Made by a program: the position numbers and the translations under genes
The notes under the pieces: generated by a model
Database searches by the model: none
Told to the model about the DNA's origin: nothing
Seen by the model: the letters and a program-made list of their open reading frames with translations, nothing else
NCBI GenBank assembly: GCA_007922305.1
Contig: ML677341.1
Coordinates: forward strand, 66,978,409-67,042,408
Length of the DNA: 64,000 nt
From: Dermatemys mawii
Lineage: Eukaryota > Chordata > Testudines > Dermatemydidae
Reading direction: 5' to 3'
Shown here: positions 1 through 9,926 of the stretch, piece after piece
Position numbering within the stretch: the first letter of the stretch is position 1
Layout of the letters: the number at the start of each line of letters is the position of its first letter

Positions 1-3000
1 ATTTACTGTTAGTACTTGTCCGGATTGCAATTGAGAAAAACATCTGATTTTTTTTCTCCTAATCTTAACAAATCTATGGTCTGATTGCTCTTTAAATACG
101 TATCTAAAAGTTAGTAGTTTAAAATAATAGATGAGCTTCAAGTTGACTCCTGATCTTAAGTCCCTTTTCTTTAAATCTTAGTAACCGTTTAAAGAGGATT
201 TATTTGGGTGTGCATGCGATGGGGGTATGACCTGAGGTGCGTAGGGTAACCATCACTGAAAATGCCAAGGTCTGGGCAGGCTGCAAAAAGGAGAACAGAT
301 GCTCCCAAAACTGGTGGTTAACCCTGAAGTTAGACTTACCAACCAGTCACAAACTGTGCTTGTAATCCCCCACATTGGTTATCAAGAAGCTAAAAAAGAA
401 ATCACACAGCGCCCTTTATTGCATTCCAGTTCTCTAGCTCTCAGTCAGCACATAGGTCCAGTACAGTGAGAAGTAAAGTGTCTTCTGTCAATGGGTTTAT
501 TGTATAGCTGATGTCTTTTAAGGGGCCTTCAATTAAATTTAGTCCCAATGCCATTCTGTCTGGTGGGATCACCCAGAAATACAGCTCAAGTTTGGAAATA
601 CAAACTTGGGGGAGGGATAGCTCAGTGGTTTGAGCATTGGCCTGCTAAACCCAGGGTTGTGAGTTCAATCCTTCAGGGGTCCACTTGGGGATATGGGGCA
701 AAAATTGGGGATTGGGCCTGCTTTGAGCAGGGACTTGGACTAGATGATCGCCTGAGGTCCCTTCCAACCTTGATATTCTATGATATACCATACATATCTA
801 TAATTCACAATACAAAAGTGATACAAACATATAAACCAAAATTATGCTACTTGGCAAACCATAACATTTTCACAGATATCTTACATGGCATATCTGGCAC
901 GATTCCTTGCAATTTTATAATGAAGTGTCTCCCAATTCCATACAGTATCACAGGGGTTTGAAGGTAACTGAGTACCTCAGTACATGGATCTCTGAAGTAA
1001 TGGTCCAATATGGACCAAGTTTATGACCTTTCTTTTTTTTAACACTTAACTTTGAGCTGTAGTTTAGTTTCCTGCTAATAGACCTTAAGAGAAAGCTTAA
1101 TATGTTCCCTAGCAGTAATGTAGTAAAGTAGCTTTAATGTTCGCTAAAGGGAGAACTGACACTGAATATAGTTACACTAAGTTAAGGGGTGTCTTTCTGT
1201 GCCATTTTACAGCTCAGAGGCTTAGGAAGTTTGTCACTGTTGACAGCTGGGTCAGGAACTCACCCTATAATTTGATAGGGATGCTGCTGTAGCAATATGT
1301 CCCAGTGAGTGCTAAGAGCAAGATTTTGGTCATTTGTTCATTGTCTCAGGAACATGAAAGCTCCTGTTGGATCTGTTTTATTTTGTAAAAACATCATCCA
1401 CCATGCTCATGTGTAGTAACTGATTTTATTAATATGAGGTAGTATGAGCCTGTGGTACACAAATCTTATTTCAACCTTAGTTAAAATTTAGCTTGTTAGA
1501 CTGAGAGCGCTTTAAATTTCAGGATCTTATAATTGAGATAGATTTTGGTGTTGTAGAGAAAAGGAACACTTTTTCCTCTTGCCTTTCACTGCTGCTACAC
1601 AGCATGGTCCAGTAACTTTAACAGAGATTGTGGGATGATCGATCTCTGGTGTGTTCACAAACATAGCAAATGATGCTGGTTTGATGTTTCTCAAGAAAAA
1701 AGAAAGGAAGAATTCAGTCCTATAAATTTATACAAACTGCTGAGATTAGCATCTGACATGGAAACGAATGTTGCAAATCACAAAACAACCCTGTTTTTCA
1801 AGGTGTTGGTTGTACATAGGTGCATGGGTGATGGGTGGGTGTCTTATAGTAGAGCTGCAAGTGCTTACAATCTTGTGATGGAGAAAACATTGGTAACTTT
1901 CTGCCTGCTTTCCTTAGCTTCCCAAGTCACTTACAACCTATTGAAGTGTATGGTTTAAAAGACTGAAATGAGAGTTCCCCTGTGAACATTAGCAATTTCA
2001 AATAGCCATAGAAATGTTAAGAGATAATCTGTAACAGATGTTAATTTTAAGGTTCCAGTGAAAACACAGAACTGGATAAACATATTAATTTTGCTTTTGT
2101 AAAATTGCAAGCTAGTGCAGTTTGTTTTGCTGCTTTTATAATGAAAAAGTTTTAGATACAAGATTGTATTTGATCATGTTTAAATATTTTTCTTAGCTGT
2201 AAATACTTCATATCATATTAATAGACAAGGTATACAGTGTTATTATTTTAATAAATACCTTTCAATTAAGTACACTGTACGCTAACAGAAGACTAGTCCG
2301 TACAAAAAAAATTGTTTTTTGTAACTTAACATGCAAATATTTAAAACTCACACAGTTGCACTTCAGTTTATTTACAGAATAGGTAATTTTTTTATAATGG
2401 CACTTAAAGTCCTTCTGCAGTCTTTTTCCACAAGCAAATGACACAATGACATACTGATATGCATATGTTGAGATCAACGTGTATTTAAAAATGTTAGTAT
2501 ATGTGATTGCATACATTTCAGATTCTTTGCTTCATTTTGTATTTCTAGCTGTAACAGTGCCACAAGAATTTCTGCAGTCTGTAGTTTTTATGGTAAATTC
2601 TTCCTCTCAAATGTTTGATAATCTCATCAAACTGGATAACATTCCTTATACTGGTTGAGGTGAAGGGAATATAGATTAATCTAAATAGATAGCAGAGTAC
2701 AGCCTATCTGCAAAATCTTTTGTAAGAGCTAAGGCATTAGTTGCATGTAGAAAGGTATGCATTAAAAATACGTATTTTTAAAACTTACGGTAGACTTCTT
2801 TTATGTTCAGGTCAGAGTTCATTAGCCTTACAGTGTGTCTATACAGTGCTTTCTTTTTGTAGTATATGATCCTCTACAATTGAGATCCATAGGAATTTTG
2901 CTATTGACTTCAATGGGAGCAGGACCTTTACTGAGTTGTTAATCTTTTTTCATTTAATTTTAAATTAAATGTATCACTGAGACGGTAAAACTTGTTGCTT

Positions 3001-3146
3001 TAATTATATGTATTGACCCATTATAAAAAAGGATTGTCTTTTGTAAATAAGGGATATGAAAGTGAAATTAATGTACTGTCTTTCTGAAATTCTCTAGAAC
3101 ATCTGTACAGTTGTATCACATTTTACTTTTCAAGTTTGCTTGACAG
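1..3146 (+). other. VEZT: VEZT intron, 3' part (upstream exons outside window)
   Basis: This AT-rich, non-coding sequence precedes the first visible VEZT exon. It ends in a pyrimidine-rich tract and CAG, a normal U2-type acceptor. I saw no exon for the preceding vezatin segment, including the transmembrane hairpin, so that lies before position 1. The stretch holds a turtle SINE at about 608-785 and a short 'GACTTCAATGGGAGCAG' repeat word near 2906. Nothing else in it was recognised. Confidence 0.75.
608..785 (+). mobile_element. tRNA-derived SINE with CR1-like tail (turtle Pol III SINE)
   Basis: The head looks like a tRNA gene. It has an A-box TAGCTCAGTGG at 618-628 and a B-box GAGTTCAATCC at 661-671, the two internal Pol III promoter elements. 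The 3' part (about 725-785, 'GGACTTGGACTAGATGATC' then 'GAGGTCCCTTCCAACC') resembles the end of the CR1 LINE copy at 49350-49405. That suggests mobilisation by CR1 machinery. SINEs of this build (Cry I type) are known from cryptodiran turtles. It is not a functional tRNA gene because there is no acceptor-stem closure at the 3' side. Confidence 0.85.
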
Positions 3147-3284
3147 GGTCAGTGCCGCTTGCCCATTTAATAAAGCTGGACAGCATCCTTGTCAGCATCT
3201 CATCGGTCTTCGGAAAGCTGTTTACCGATCTGTCAGAGCCAACTTTCGAGCTTCAAGACTAGCTACTCTGTACATGCTGAAAAA
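3147..3284 (+). CDS. VEZT: vezatin exon (internal; followed by AT-AC intron)
   Basis: The exon encodes [20 protein letters not shown] and continues to LATLYMLK, then AA of an Asn codon. From memory of human vezatin this matches the region just after the membrane-associated segment almost residue for residue. Vezatin is a transmembrane protein of adherens junctions that links the cadherin-catenin complex to myosin VIIA. The acceptor is TTGACAG; the first G completes the codon from the previous exon. The exon ends in phase 2 immediately before ATATCCTT, a U12-type AT-AC donor. A GT at 3296, eleven bases on, looks like an ordinary donor, but splicing it to the gcag acceptor would create TAG. The remaining open frame past 3284 is intron read-through. 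Confidence 0.93.
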
Positions 3285-3295
3285 ATATCCTTTTT
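3285..3295 (+). other. VEZT: U12-type AT-AC 5' splice site
   Basis: ATATCCTTTTT sits directly after the coding AA of the Asn codon. It matches the U12 donor consensus at every core position. This choice of donor, rather than the GT at 3296, restores the vezatin reading frame. Confidence 0.88.
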
Positions 3296-4457
3296 GTAAA
3301 AACCCACAGATGCAGATAGTTATGAATGCATTACCTGTCCATATAGATGGGACACTAAATAGAGCTGGCGCCAGTAGAAACTTGTGGTATCTAGTTAAAT
3401 ATATGGAAGAAGGAAGGGAGAGGGCTGCAAAGTGTCTTTTTTTTTTTTTGAGTTATGCTTGAGACAGCACATTCTTAAAATATTCACATTTTTGTCACTG
3501 TGCAATCTAAGATAGGAGTCGTCTACTATGTTTTGAAAACATGTGCCTTTTGTGTGAATTTTGATATGTATGATTCAGTCCTTTCCCTTTCATTATTGCT
3601 CTTATCCATTTTTATTTCCCTCCTTCCAAAATAACTTTTGTCTTAGTCACCTGCCCTCTCACTTTGTGTCTCCGCTGCCATATTTGGTCTCCAGGTTGAA
3701 GGATAAGTAATTTCCTCTTTCATGAAAGCTGAATGGCACTGTTGCAACATAGGTTAGTCAGAGGCACACTGAACAGTGAGGATTTTCTATTTCCAAAATC
3801 AAATGCGACACTTCTCACAACCGATTCAAACTCTGTGCACCAAAGCGTGAACCCATATTCCACTGAAAAAATGGCAGTAAAGATACTTGCTATATCTGAG
3901 CCATAGATGGAAAAATGTCAGAAATGCCAATATATTGCATTCAAATATATGTGATTATATTTCTACCTCCCCAGAAAAATCACAAGCTTGGAAACAAATG
4001 TACATGGTAACATTGTGAAAATCTGTCATCACCAATTATTGTTATATTTTCATGGAATATGTGGTTTGGTTAATATTGATATCACTCCTGGATATGTGTG
4101 TGTGTTTGTCTAACAGGTGTAGTGATACTCCAGTTCAGAGGAAATAAGTGTTTATTCGTGGATCATTTATCTAGGGATGTGAATCCTGCTTTTATGCTGA
4201 AGACATCACTGATTCATATCCTGCAATAGCCCTGGAGAGTAGATTTATTTTCTGTATATGGGAAGGGAAATGTAACCAGTCGTATCCGGAGTGACTGAAA
4301 CAATTTTATAACAGTAACTTCAAACTCTGGATTGGTTATAACCAAGAATAACTTTAGAGATTGGGGAAGAGAACTGAAAATGGGAACAATACATGTGGTC
4401 TTCTCAGAGTGTTAAAAAAAAGTATGCTCAATATTGGATACTAAGTGGTCTATAGAT

Positions 4458-5071
4458 CAGAGCTGGGCAAACAACGGCCCATGGGCCACATCTGGCCCGC
4501 AGGACCATCCTGCCTGGCCCTTGAGCTCCCTGCCGGGGAGGCTAGCCCCCAGCCCTTCCCCCGCTGTCTCCCCTCCCCCGCAGCCTCAGCTCACCTTACT
4601 GTCTGGGCAACAGGGCTGTGAGTTTCTGCTGGGCAACATGGCTGCAAGAGCTGCCTGCCTGCCCCGGTGCTCCAGACTGTGTGGAGGCATGGCTGGCTCT
4701 GGCTGGGTGTCGGGGCGACCAGTCCTGGTGCGCTGAGTGGCATGGTAAGGGGGTGGAGAGCAGAGGGTTTGGATAAGGGGCAGGGGCTCCCCAGGTCACT
4801 CAGGGGACAGGGAGTAGGGGGTGATTGGATAGACATGAGAGTCTCAGGGGATGGGGGTATAGATAGGGGTCAAGGCAGTTAGGATACAGGGAGTGGGGGG
4901 GGGTTTAGATGGGTTGGGAGTTCTGAGGGGGAAGTCAAGGGGTAGGAAATGGGAGGGGTTAGATAGGGTGCGGGCCAGGCTGTTTGGGGAGGCACAGCCT
5001 TCCCTACCTGGCCTTCCATACAGTTTCAGAACCCCAATGTGGTCCTCAGGCCAAAAGTTTGCCCACCCCTG
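4458..5071. mobile_element. hAT-like non-autonomous DNA transposon
   Basis: The left end CAGAGCTGGGCAAAC and the right end GTTTGCCCACCCCTG are imperfect inverted repeats starting with CA. They are flanked by 8-bp direct repeats ctatagat (4450-4457) and gtatagat (5072-5079), with 7 of 8 bases matching, as expected for hAT insertions. The interior is GC-rich and contains only chance open frames (up to 100 aa) with no transposase resemblance. A related copy lies at 9587-9926. Confidence 0.75.
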
Positions 5072-5344
5072 GTATAGATCAATAGGGTGGGAGAGAGGGT
5101 TACCATCTACAGGACTGTTTTGGTTTGTATTAGACTGGATCCACTACAGCAGTAGGGTTGCCACCCTCTTGGCTTCAAAATGGTAAGGGTGGTTAAGTAA
5201 TCTTTATATTAGAAAGTGAGAAAGAAGATTTTTTATTTAACTCAGAAAATTTGGCATTTACTTTTGCCTTACTTTGGAGTCTGTCATGTAACAAAAGATG
5301 AATAGATGGCACAGTCTTGTGAATCATTAGTGAAAAGCTGGAAG

Positions 5345-5545
5345 AAATAAGTTAGTTTTGAGGAAGGATTTGAAGGCGGCGTGTAGGGATGCTTGATACA
5401 CAGGAAGAGGGATATTCTGGGCCGAAGGAGCAGTGTAGGAAAAGCACAAAGTTGGAGCGCAAGGAGCACAGACTGCATGTAGGTCATAGGTGTTGAGAAA
5501 TAGGTGCAGTCGGATCTGTGCAATGTATGAAAAGTGAGAATAAAA
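5345..5545 (+). repeat. old interspersed repeat, family not assigned
   Basis: The order of words ('GAGGAAGGATTTGAAGGC', 'GGGCCGAAGGAGCAGTG', 'AAAAGCACAAAG') resembles that at about 49630-49750 ('GAGATTTGGAAAAGG', 'GGGAGTTCCAGAC', 'GAAGAAGGCATAAG'). This suggests two diverged copies of one family, possibly L2-like. The resemblance is by eye only. Confidence 0.4.
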
Positions 5546-6689
5546 GGGTTGAATTTTAGGGGGAGATTATACCCACCAGGATAATTTAGAGCAGACTGAG
5601 AGTTGCCCCAAGTTACTCTGGCTTGTAATGGACCTTACTGACTATTGTGTCTGTGGATTGCTTGAATGTAGTGCATTCTAACCACAACCTCCCCTATCCT
5701 TTTCACTTCTCCAGCACTGGGTAGTACATAGAGCTGGCTTCATCTGCCAATGATTTCCTCACATTACGGGATTTTCAGCTGCTCACTTAAGACAGCTTAA
5801 AGGGGCCTTTTGTGCCACCAAAATGGCCCAGGGCAGGGAAAGGAAAGATTCTTCAAGAGGAACTTGAGTGTGTATAATTAGGGAATGATGTGATGAAATT
5901 AAGGAAAATAATTTCAGCTGATTATCAGGAAAAGTTTAAATCCAGATTTTCACTGCTACAAAGAACAAAAGTGGGGTTTTAAAAAAATCTTTCTACAGAA
6001 AATCAGACTGTGCATTAGACTGCAGTGCCTATAGTCTGTCCGAGAATGACTTAATCCATATTTAAAGGTGTTTATTGTGAACACCGTAAAAGACAGGAAT
6101 GTAGTAATACTATTGATGCAATATTTACACCACCTATAGCAATCTAATGTAATTTTTCTTAGAAAAACATGCGTAACATTTGGCCTAAAGTTTCAAAAGA
6201 CAATTGAAATGAAATTTAGTTTTTCCGTTTTTCTAAAATGTCCTCAAAAGAAACTGCTAGCTCTACTTGGATAAACATTTTTTTATTGCACTTGATGTAC
6301 TTCTGCATTTTTTGGCCAGGTCAAGAGTATATCTCTGTGTCAAAGTAGGGGAAAAACTGAATCCATTTTGTTCAGTACATCATTCTGAAATTTTAATATG
6401 TGAGAAATGCCTCTGGTTTTAAAAGAAAAAGAAACTCAACACTCCAGCTAATATAGTTAAGCTAAAAGTTTAATTCGATTTTATTTAGTGACTGGACCTA
6501 CTACTAGGTTCTCTGTCTTTGAGTTCTCTTAATCTTCTTTGAAGAAGCACATGTTATCTTGATAACAGTGTGAACATAATAAATATAACTTACTGTCTGA
6601 TAGTTAATGATGATAGTACGTTGAAATGCTATCAACTGACTAGCTGCAGTACTGAAGGAATGACTCATTTTGATAAAGTGATAAAATTT

Positions 6690-6786
6690 AAAATTGGGAC
6701 CAGATCCTCACATGGTGTAAATATTCACAGCTTCATTCATTTTAATTACATGTCCCTTACACTGCTGAGGTTCTGGCCCATAAAAG
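6690..6786. repeat. old palindromic amniote repeat (GACCAGATCCTCA...GTTCTGGCCC)
   Basis: The left end GGGACCAGATCCTCACATGG and the right end TGCTGAGGTTCTGGCCC are inverted relatives around a short A/T-rich centre that includes TGGTGTAAAT. A second eroded relative lies at about 8341-8445. The palindromic layout suggests an ancient foldback or MITE. I cannot name the family. Confidence 0.45.
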
Positions 6787-8340
6787 ATATAAAATCTGCA
6801 TTGGTGTAACACTCTGGCAATTTTGAACACTTTTGTGTCAGGAAATACAAAATTTAGAATTCTTTCAGTAACTTTGGCTTACTCACATGGCTCACTGAGA
6901 GGCTGTATTTTTGACTGCTAATGTTATGTTGACGCATATGTTCCTTGATATATTTGATTCAGATTTATGTGCATAATTTGCATTAATTTCAGTAAGAATG
7001 GCCATATCTGAATACAGATTTGTTTCATGGTATATATGCAGCATGGCTGCTTTAACTTGTAGGCACTCCATTTTTATATAAATAAAAAGTAGGAACCAGT
7101 TCTCAGACACAAATATTACAGAAGAGGCATGGCTGAAAGGAGTGTTTCAGAGGAGCTCAGCTAACAACCTGACTGACTGATAGATTTTTTTTTTTTAAAT
7201 TGTGGCTATTTGAAAAGTATGAATAAATCGTGTGACGACAGATGAGTAGACAAAGAGCAGTGATTTGCATAAAGGTGAATGATTAAATAAGTATATCCCA
7301 CACCTATGTAGTTTATCGCATGGCTGTTACTTTCTCAGATATTTCTGGTATGTATTATTAAAGGTGCACTCCCCCTCACCAAAATGTCTGTGCAAATTAG
7401 AGTCTCTTGGGCAAGAAAAAAGAAAGAGGACCTCATGGGGACCAGAAATAGAGCTGGTTTTGACAGGCCAAACAGCATATTGTAGACACTTGTCTTATTT
7501 GTATCATAATATTATTGTATTCTTTGAGGTAGGATTAAATGTTTTCCTTTGGATATTCCTATGACACCCACATGATGATGTTACAGAGTGTTTTTTTTTT
7601 TAAAAAAAACTTAACACATAGCTGTGCTCATTGCATACACCTGCTACTGTGTCATTATTCAGTCTGGAGTTACTCAGACCATTTAGACTGGAGATTTTGA
7701 GTTCTGAGGGGGAAGTCAGGGGGTAGGAAATGGGAAAAATATACCTAACATATACCTAAGGCTAGTATGTCAAAGCTTACAACTCCTTTCATGAACATTG
7801 TATTTATTAGTGCAAATAGATGAATGTCTAAATAATTAAAATTTGCTGTGACATAAAATATAACCGTATTAAGCAGTGTTAATTCTTCTTACCTTTTAAT
7901 AAAATGTATCACTTATGTGAAGCTTTGATATTCAATTTGATGGACCAGTAATTTTTTCTGAGATGGAAAATATTCCACCCATGTTCTGTACTACTTATGT
8001 TAAATGTCAGTCTTGCACTGTGGGAACAATATATAACTGCATCCTGTCACGTCTTTCTTTTTCAAAGCTGAGTCATTCATAACAAAGGGTACACTACTTC
8101 CCCAAGAGTACTTTCTCAATAATAGAAGCAAGTACCTGCATGTAGAGAAGGCTTCTCTTTAGTCAGACCAAAGGGATTTCTCCCTCCCTTGACATCTGTA
8201 AAGACTGCAGTCTGCACCATTGAAGTCAGTGGGATTTTCCACTTATTTCAGTGAGTGAAGGATTAAGATTGGATGGGGAGACATTTTAGGACTTCTGTTA
8301 TGTAGGAGATCAAACTACACAATTGTAATGGTCCTTCTTG

Positions 8341-8445
8341 CCTTAAAATTCTGTGGGCCATGTCTTCAGCTGATATAAATGAGTGTAGTGCTACTTAGTT
8401 TAATGGAGCTGTAATAGTTTACAGCTTCTGAGGAGCTGGCCATAT
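8341..8445. repeat. old palindromic amniote repeat, second copy
   Basis: The stretch runs from 'GGGCCATGTCTTCAGCTGAT' with 'AAATGAGTGTAG' to 'TTCTGAGGAGCTGGCC'. It has the same end-to-end inverted layout as the copy at 6690-6786 but is more eroded. Confidence 0.4.
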
Positions 8446-8619
8446 GAATCTCTGAAACTCATTTTACTATAAATGGGAGAAATCCTCCTCTTGTGACAAA
8501 ATGCAAACAATTTAGTAGCAAAAGAGAAGGTGTTGTATAACTGCTAAGTGCAAGACATCTGGCTTTTTTATTTCTAACTTTGTCATAAACTTGCTGAGTG
8601 ACCGTGGGGCAAGTCTCAT

Positions 8620-8899
8620 ATGGGCTACACTATGCGGGGCGGGGGTCGTCGACTTAAGATACGCAACTTCAAATAGCATAGCTGAAGTCGCAGTACTTTA
8701 GGTCGACTTACCTGGCCGTCCCCTTGGTGGTGAGTTGACTATGGCTGCTCCCTCGCTGACTCCGCTTACTCCTCCTGCTGGGGGGTGGAGTATAGGCATC
8801 GATTCGGGGATCAATTTATTGTATCTAGATGAGACGTAATAAATTGATCTCCAATACATCTAGTTCTACCTGCCGTTCTGGGTAGTGTAGCCATACCCT
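8620..8899 (-). mobile_element. MITE, TGTCTACAC-type family, reverse copy
   Basis: The ends GGGCTACACTATGCGG and GGGTAGTGTAGCCATACCC are imperfect inverted repeats. The core words 'ACGCAACTTCA' and 'CATAGCTGAAGTCG' are the reverse complement of words in the copies at 8977-9256 and 52341-52616 ('CTGAAGTTGCGTAACTTAGA'). I infer a non-autonomous DNA transposon. It has no coding capacity. Confidence 0.65.
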
Positions 8900-8976
8900 C
8901 TATTTCTTTTTACTTCAGTTTTACCTGCAAAGAGGGTGGTAACATTTACCTATCTGACATGGGTGTTGTGAAGCTT

Positions 8977-9256
8977 AGGGTATGTCTATACTACCCGCCA
9001 GATCAGTGGGTAGTGATCGATCCAGTGGCGGTCTATTTATTGTGTCAAAATAAAGTGCTGTCCCGTCAACTCCTGTACTCCACCACTGTGAGAGACGCCA
9101 TGAGCGGCAGTAGTTGAGTCACCACTGTGAAGATGCCACAGTGAGTAGACCCAAGTATATCAACTTCTGCTACGTTTTTCACATAGCTAAAGTTGCGTAA
9201 CTTAGATTGATCCCCTCTCACACCCCCACTCCTCTTGTCCCCAGTGTAGACCAACG
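8977..9256 (+). mobile_element. MITE, TGTCTACAC-type family, forward copy
   Basis: It begins AGGGTATGTCTATACTACCC and ends near CCCAGTGTAGACCAACGCTT, an imperfect terminal inverted repeat. Shared internal words with 52341-52616 are 'GTAGTGATCGATCCA'-like and 'AAGTTGCGTAACTTAGATTG'. It lies 77 bp from the reverse copy at 8620-8899. The 62-aa reading frame inside is a shadow. Confidence 0.68.
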
Positions 9257-9586
9257 CTTAATTCCTGAATGTTTGTAAGGTTGTTTAACATTCTGGGATG
9301 CTAACTGCTACAGAAGTGCAGGTTTTGTTAGTTATTATTTGTTACTGTATTGGTGACTGTTTACTGTTGGCAAATACACTTCTATACAAGTCTATCAGTG
9401 GGATAGATGTCTTGGTTACATACAGACTGACATTGCCAGCAGCCCCATGTGTGCAATGTGGTAAGTTAACTGCTGTTAGTGAGAGATTCTGGTATTAGGG
9501 GCCTTTTAGACCCAATCTGACCCAAGCTTCTGCTGCATACCTCACTTTGATTTTATTTTAGCCCCTAGTACTTTTGCGTCCTATGC

Positions 9587-9926
9587 CAGGATCTGCAAAC
9601 TACGGCCCAGGGGCCAGATCCGACCCGCGGCATCGATTTGTCCGGCCCCCACAGCTGAGCAGGCACATGGATTAGCCGCTGCTGTTCCTCCCCCCACCCT
9701 CCTGTGCGAGCTGCTACTGGCAGCCCCATGTGCAGAAGGATGAGTGCCCCCTTAGTGCGGCTGGAGGAGCAAAGGGGGGGCCACGGCAGCGGCGTGGCTG
9801 GAGGAGCAAAGGGAGGGGCACAGCAGTGGCCGGAGGAGAAAAAGGGGAGAGGGTTGCAGCAGCGGCCTACGAAGCCCCTTCAAAAATCTAATATGGCCCT
9901 CGTCTCAAAAAGTTTGGAGACCCCTG
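9587..9926. mobile_element. hAT-like non-autonomous DNA transposon, second copy
   Basis: The left end CAGGATCTGCAAACTACGG and the right end AGTTTGGAGACCCCTG are imperfect inverted repeats. The flanking octamers tcctatgc (9579-9586) and tcctacgt (9927-9934) agree at 6 of 8 positions. The word CAAACTACGGCCC parallels the left end of the element at 4458-5071. The GC-rich interior carries a chance 98-aa frame. Confidence 0.65.

Noticed and set aside
608..680. functional tRNA gene
   Set aside because: A- and B-boxes are present but there is no closing acceptor stem, and the sequence runs into a CR1-like tail, so it is a SINE.
548..961. 137-aa + strand frame as a gene
   Set aside because: It reads across the SINE and flanking intron and does not resemble a protein.
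3296..3301. GTAAAA as the donor of the first visible VEZT exon
   Set aside because: Splicing 3295 to the AG acceptor at 17550-17551 makes an in-frame TAG. The AT-AC pair 3285/17534 keeps the frame and restores the expected residues.
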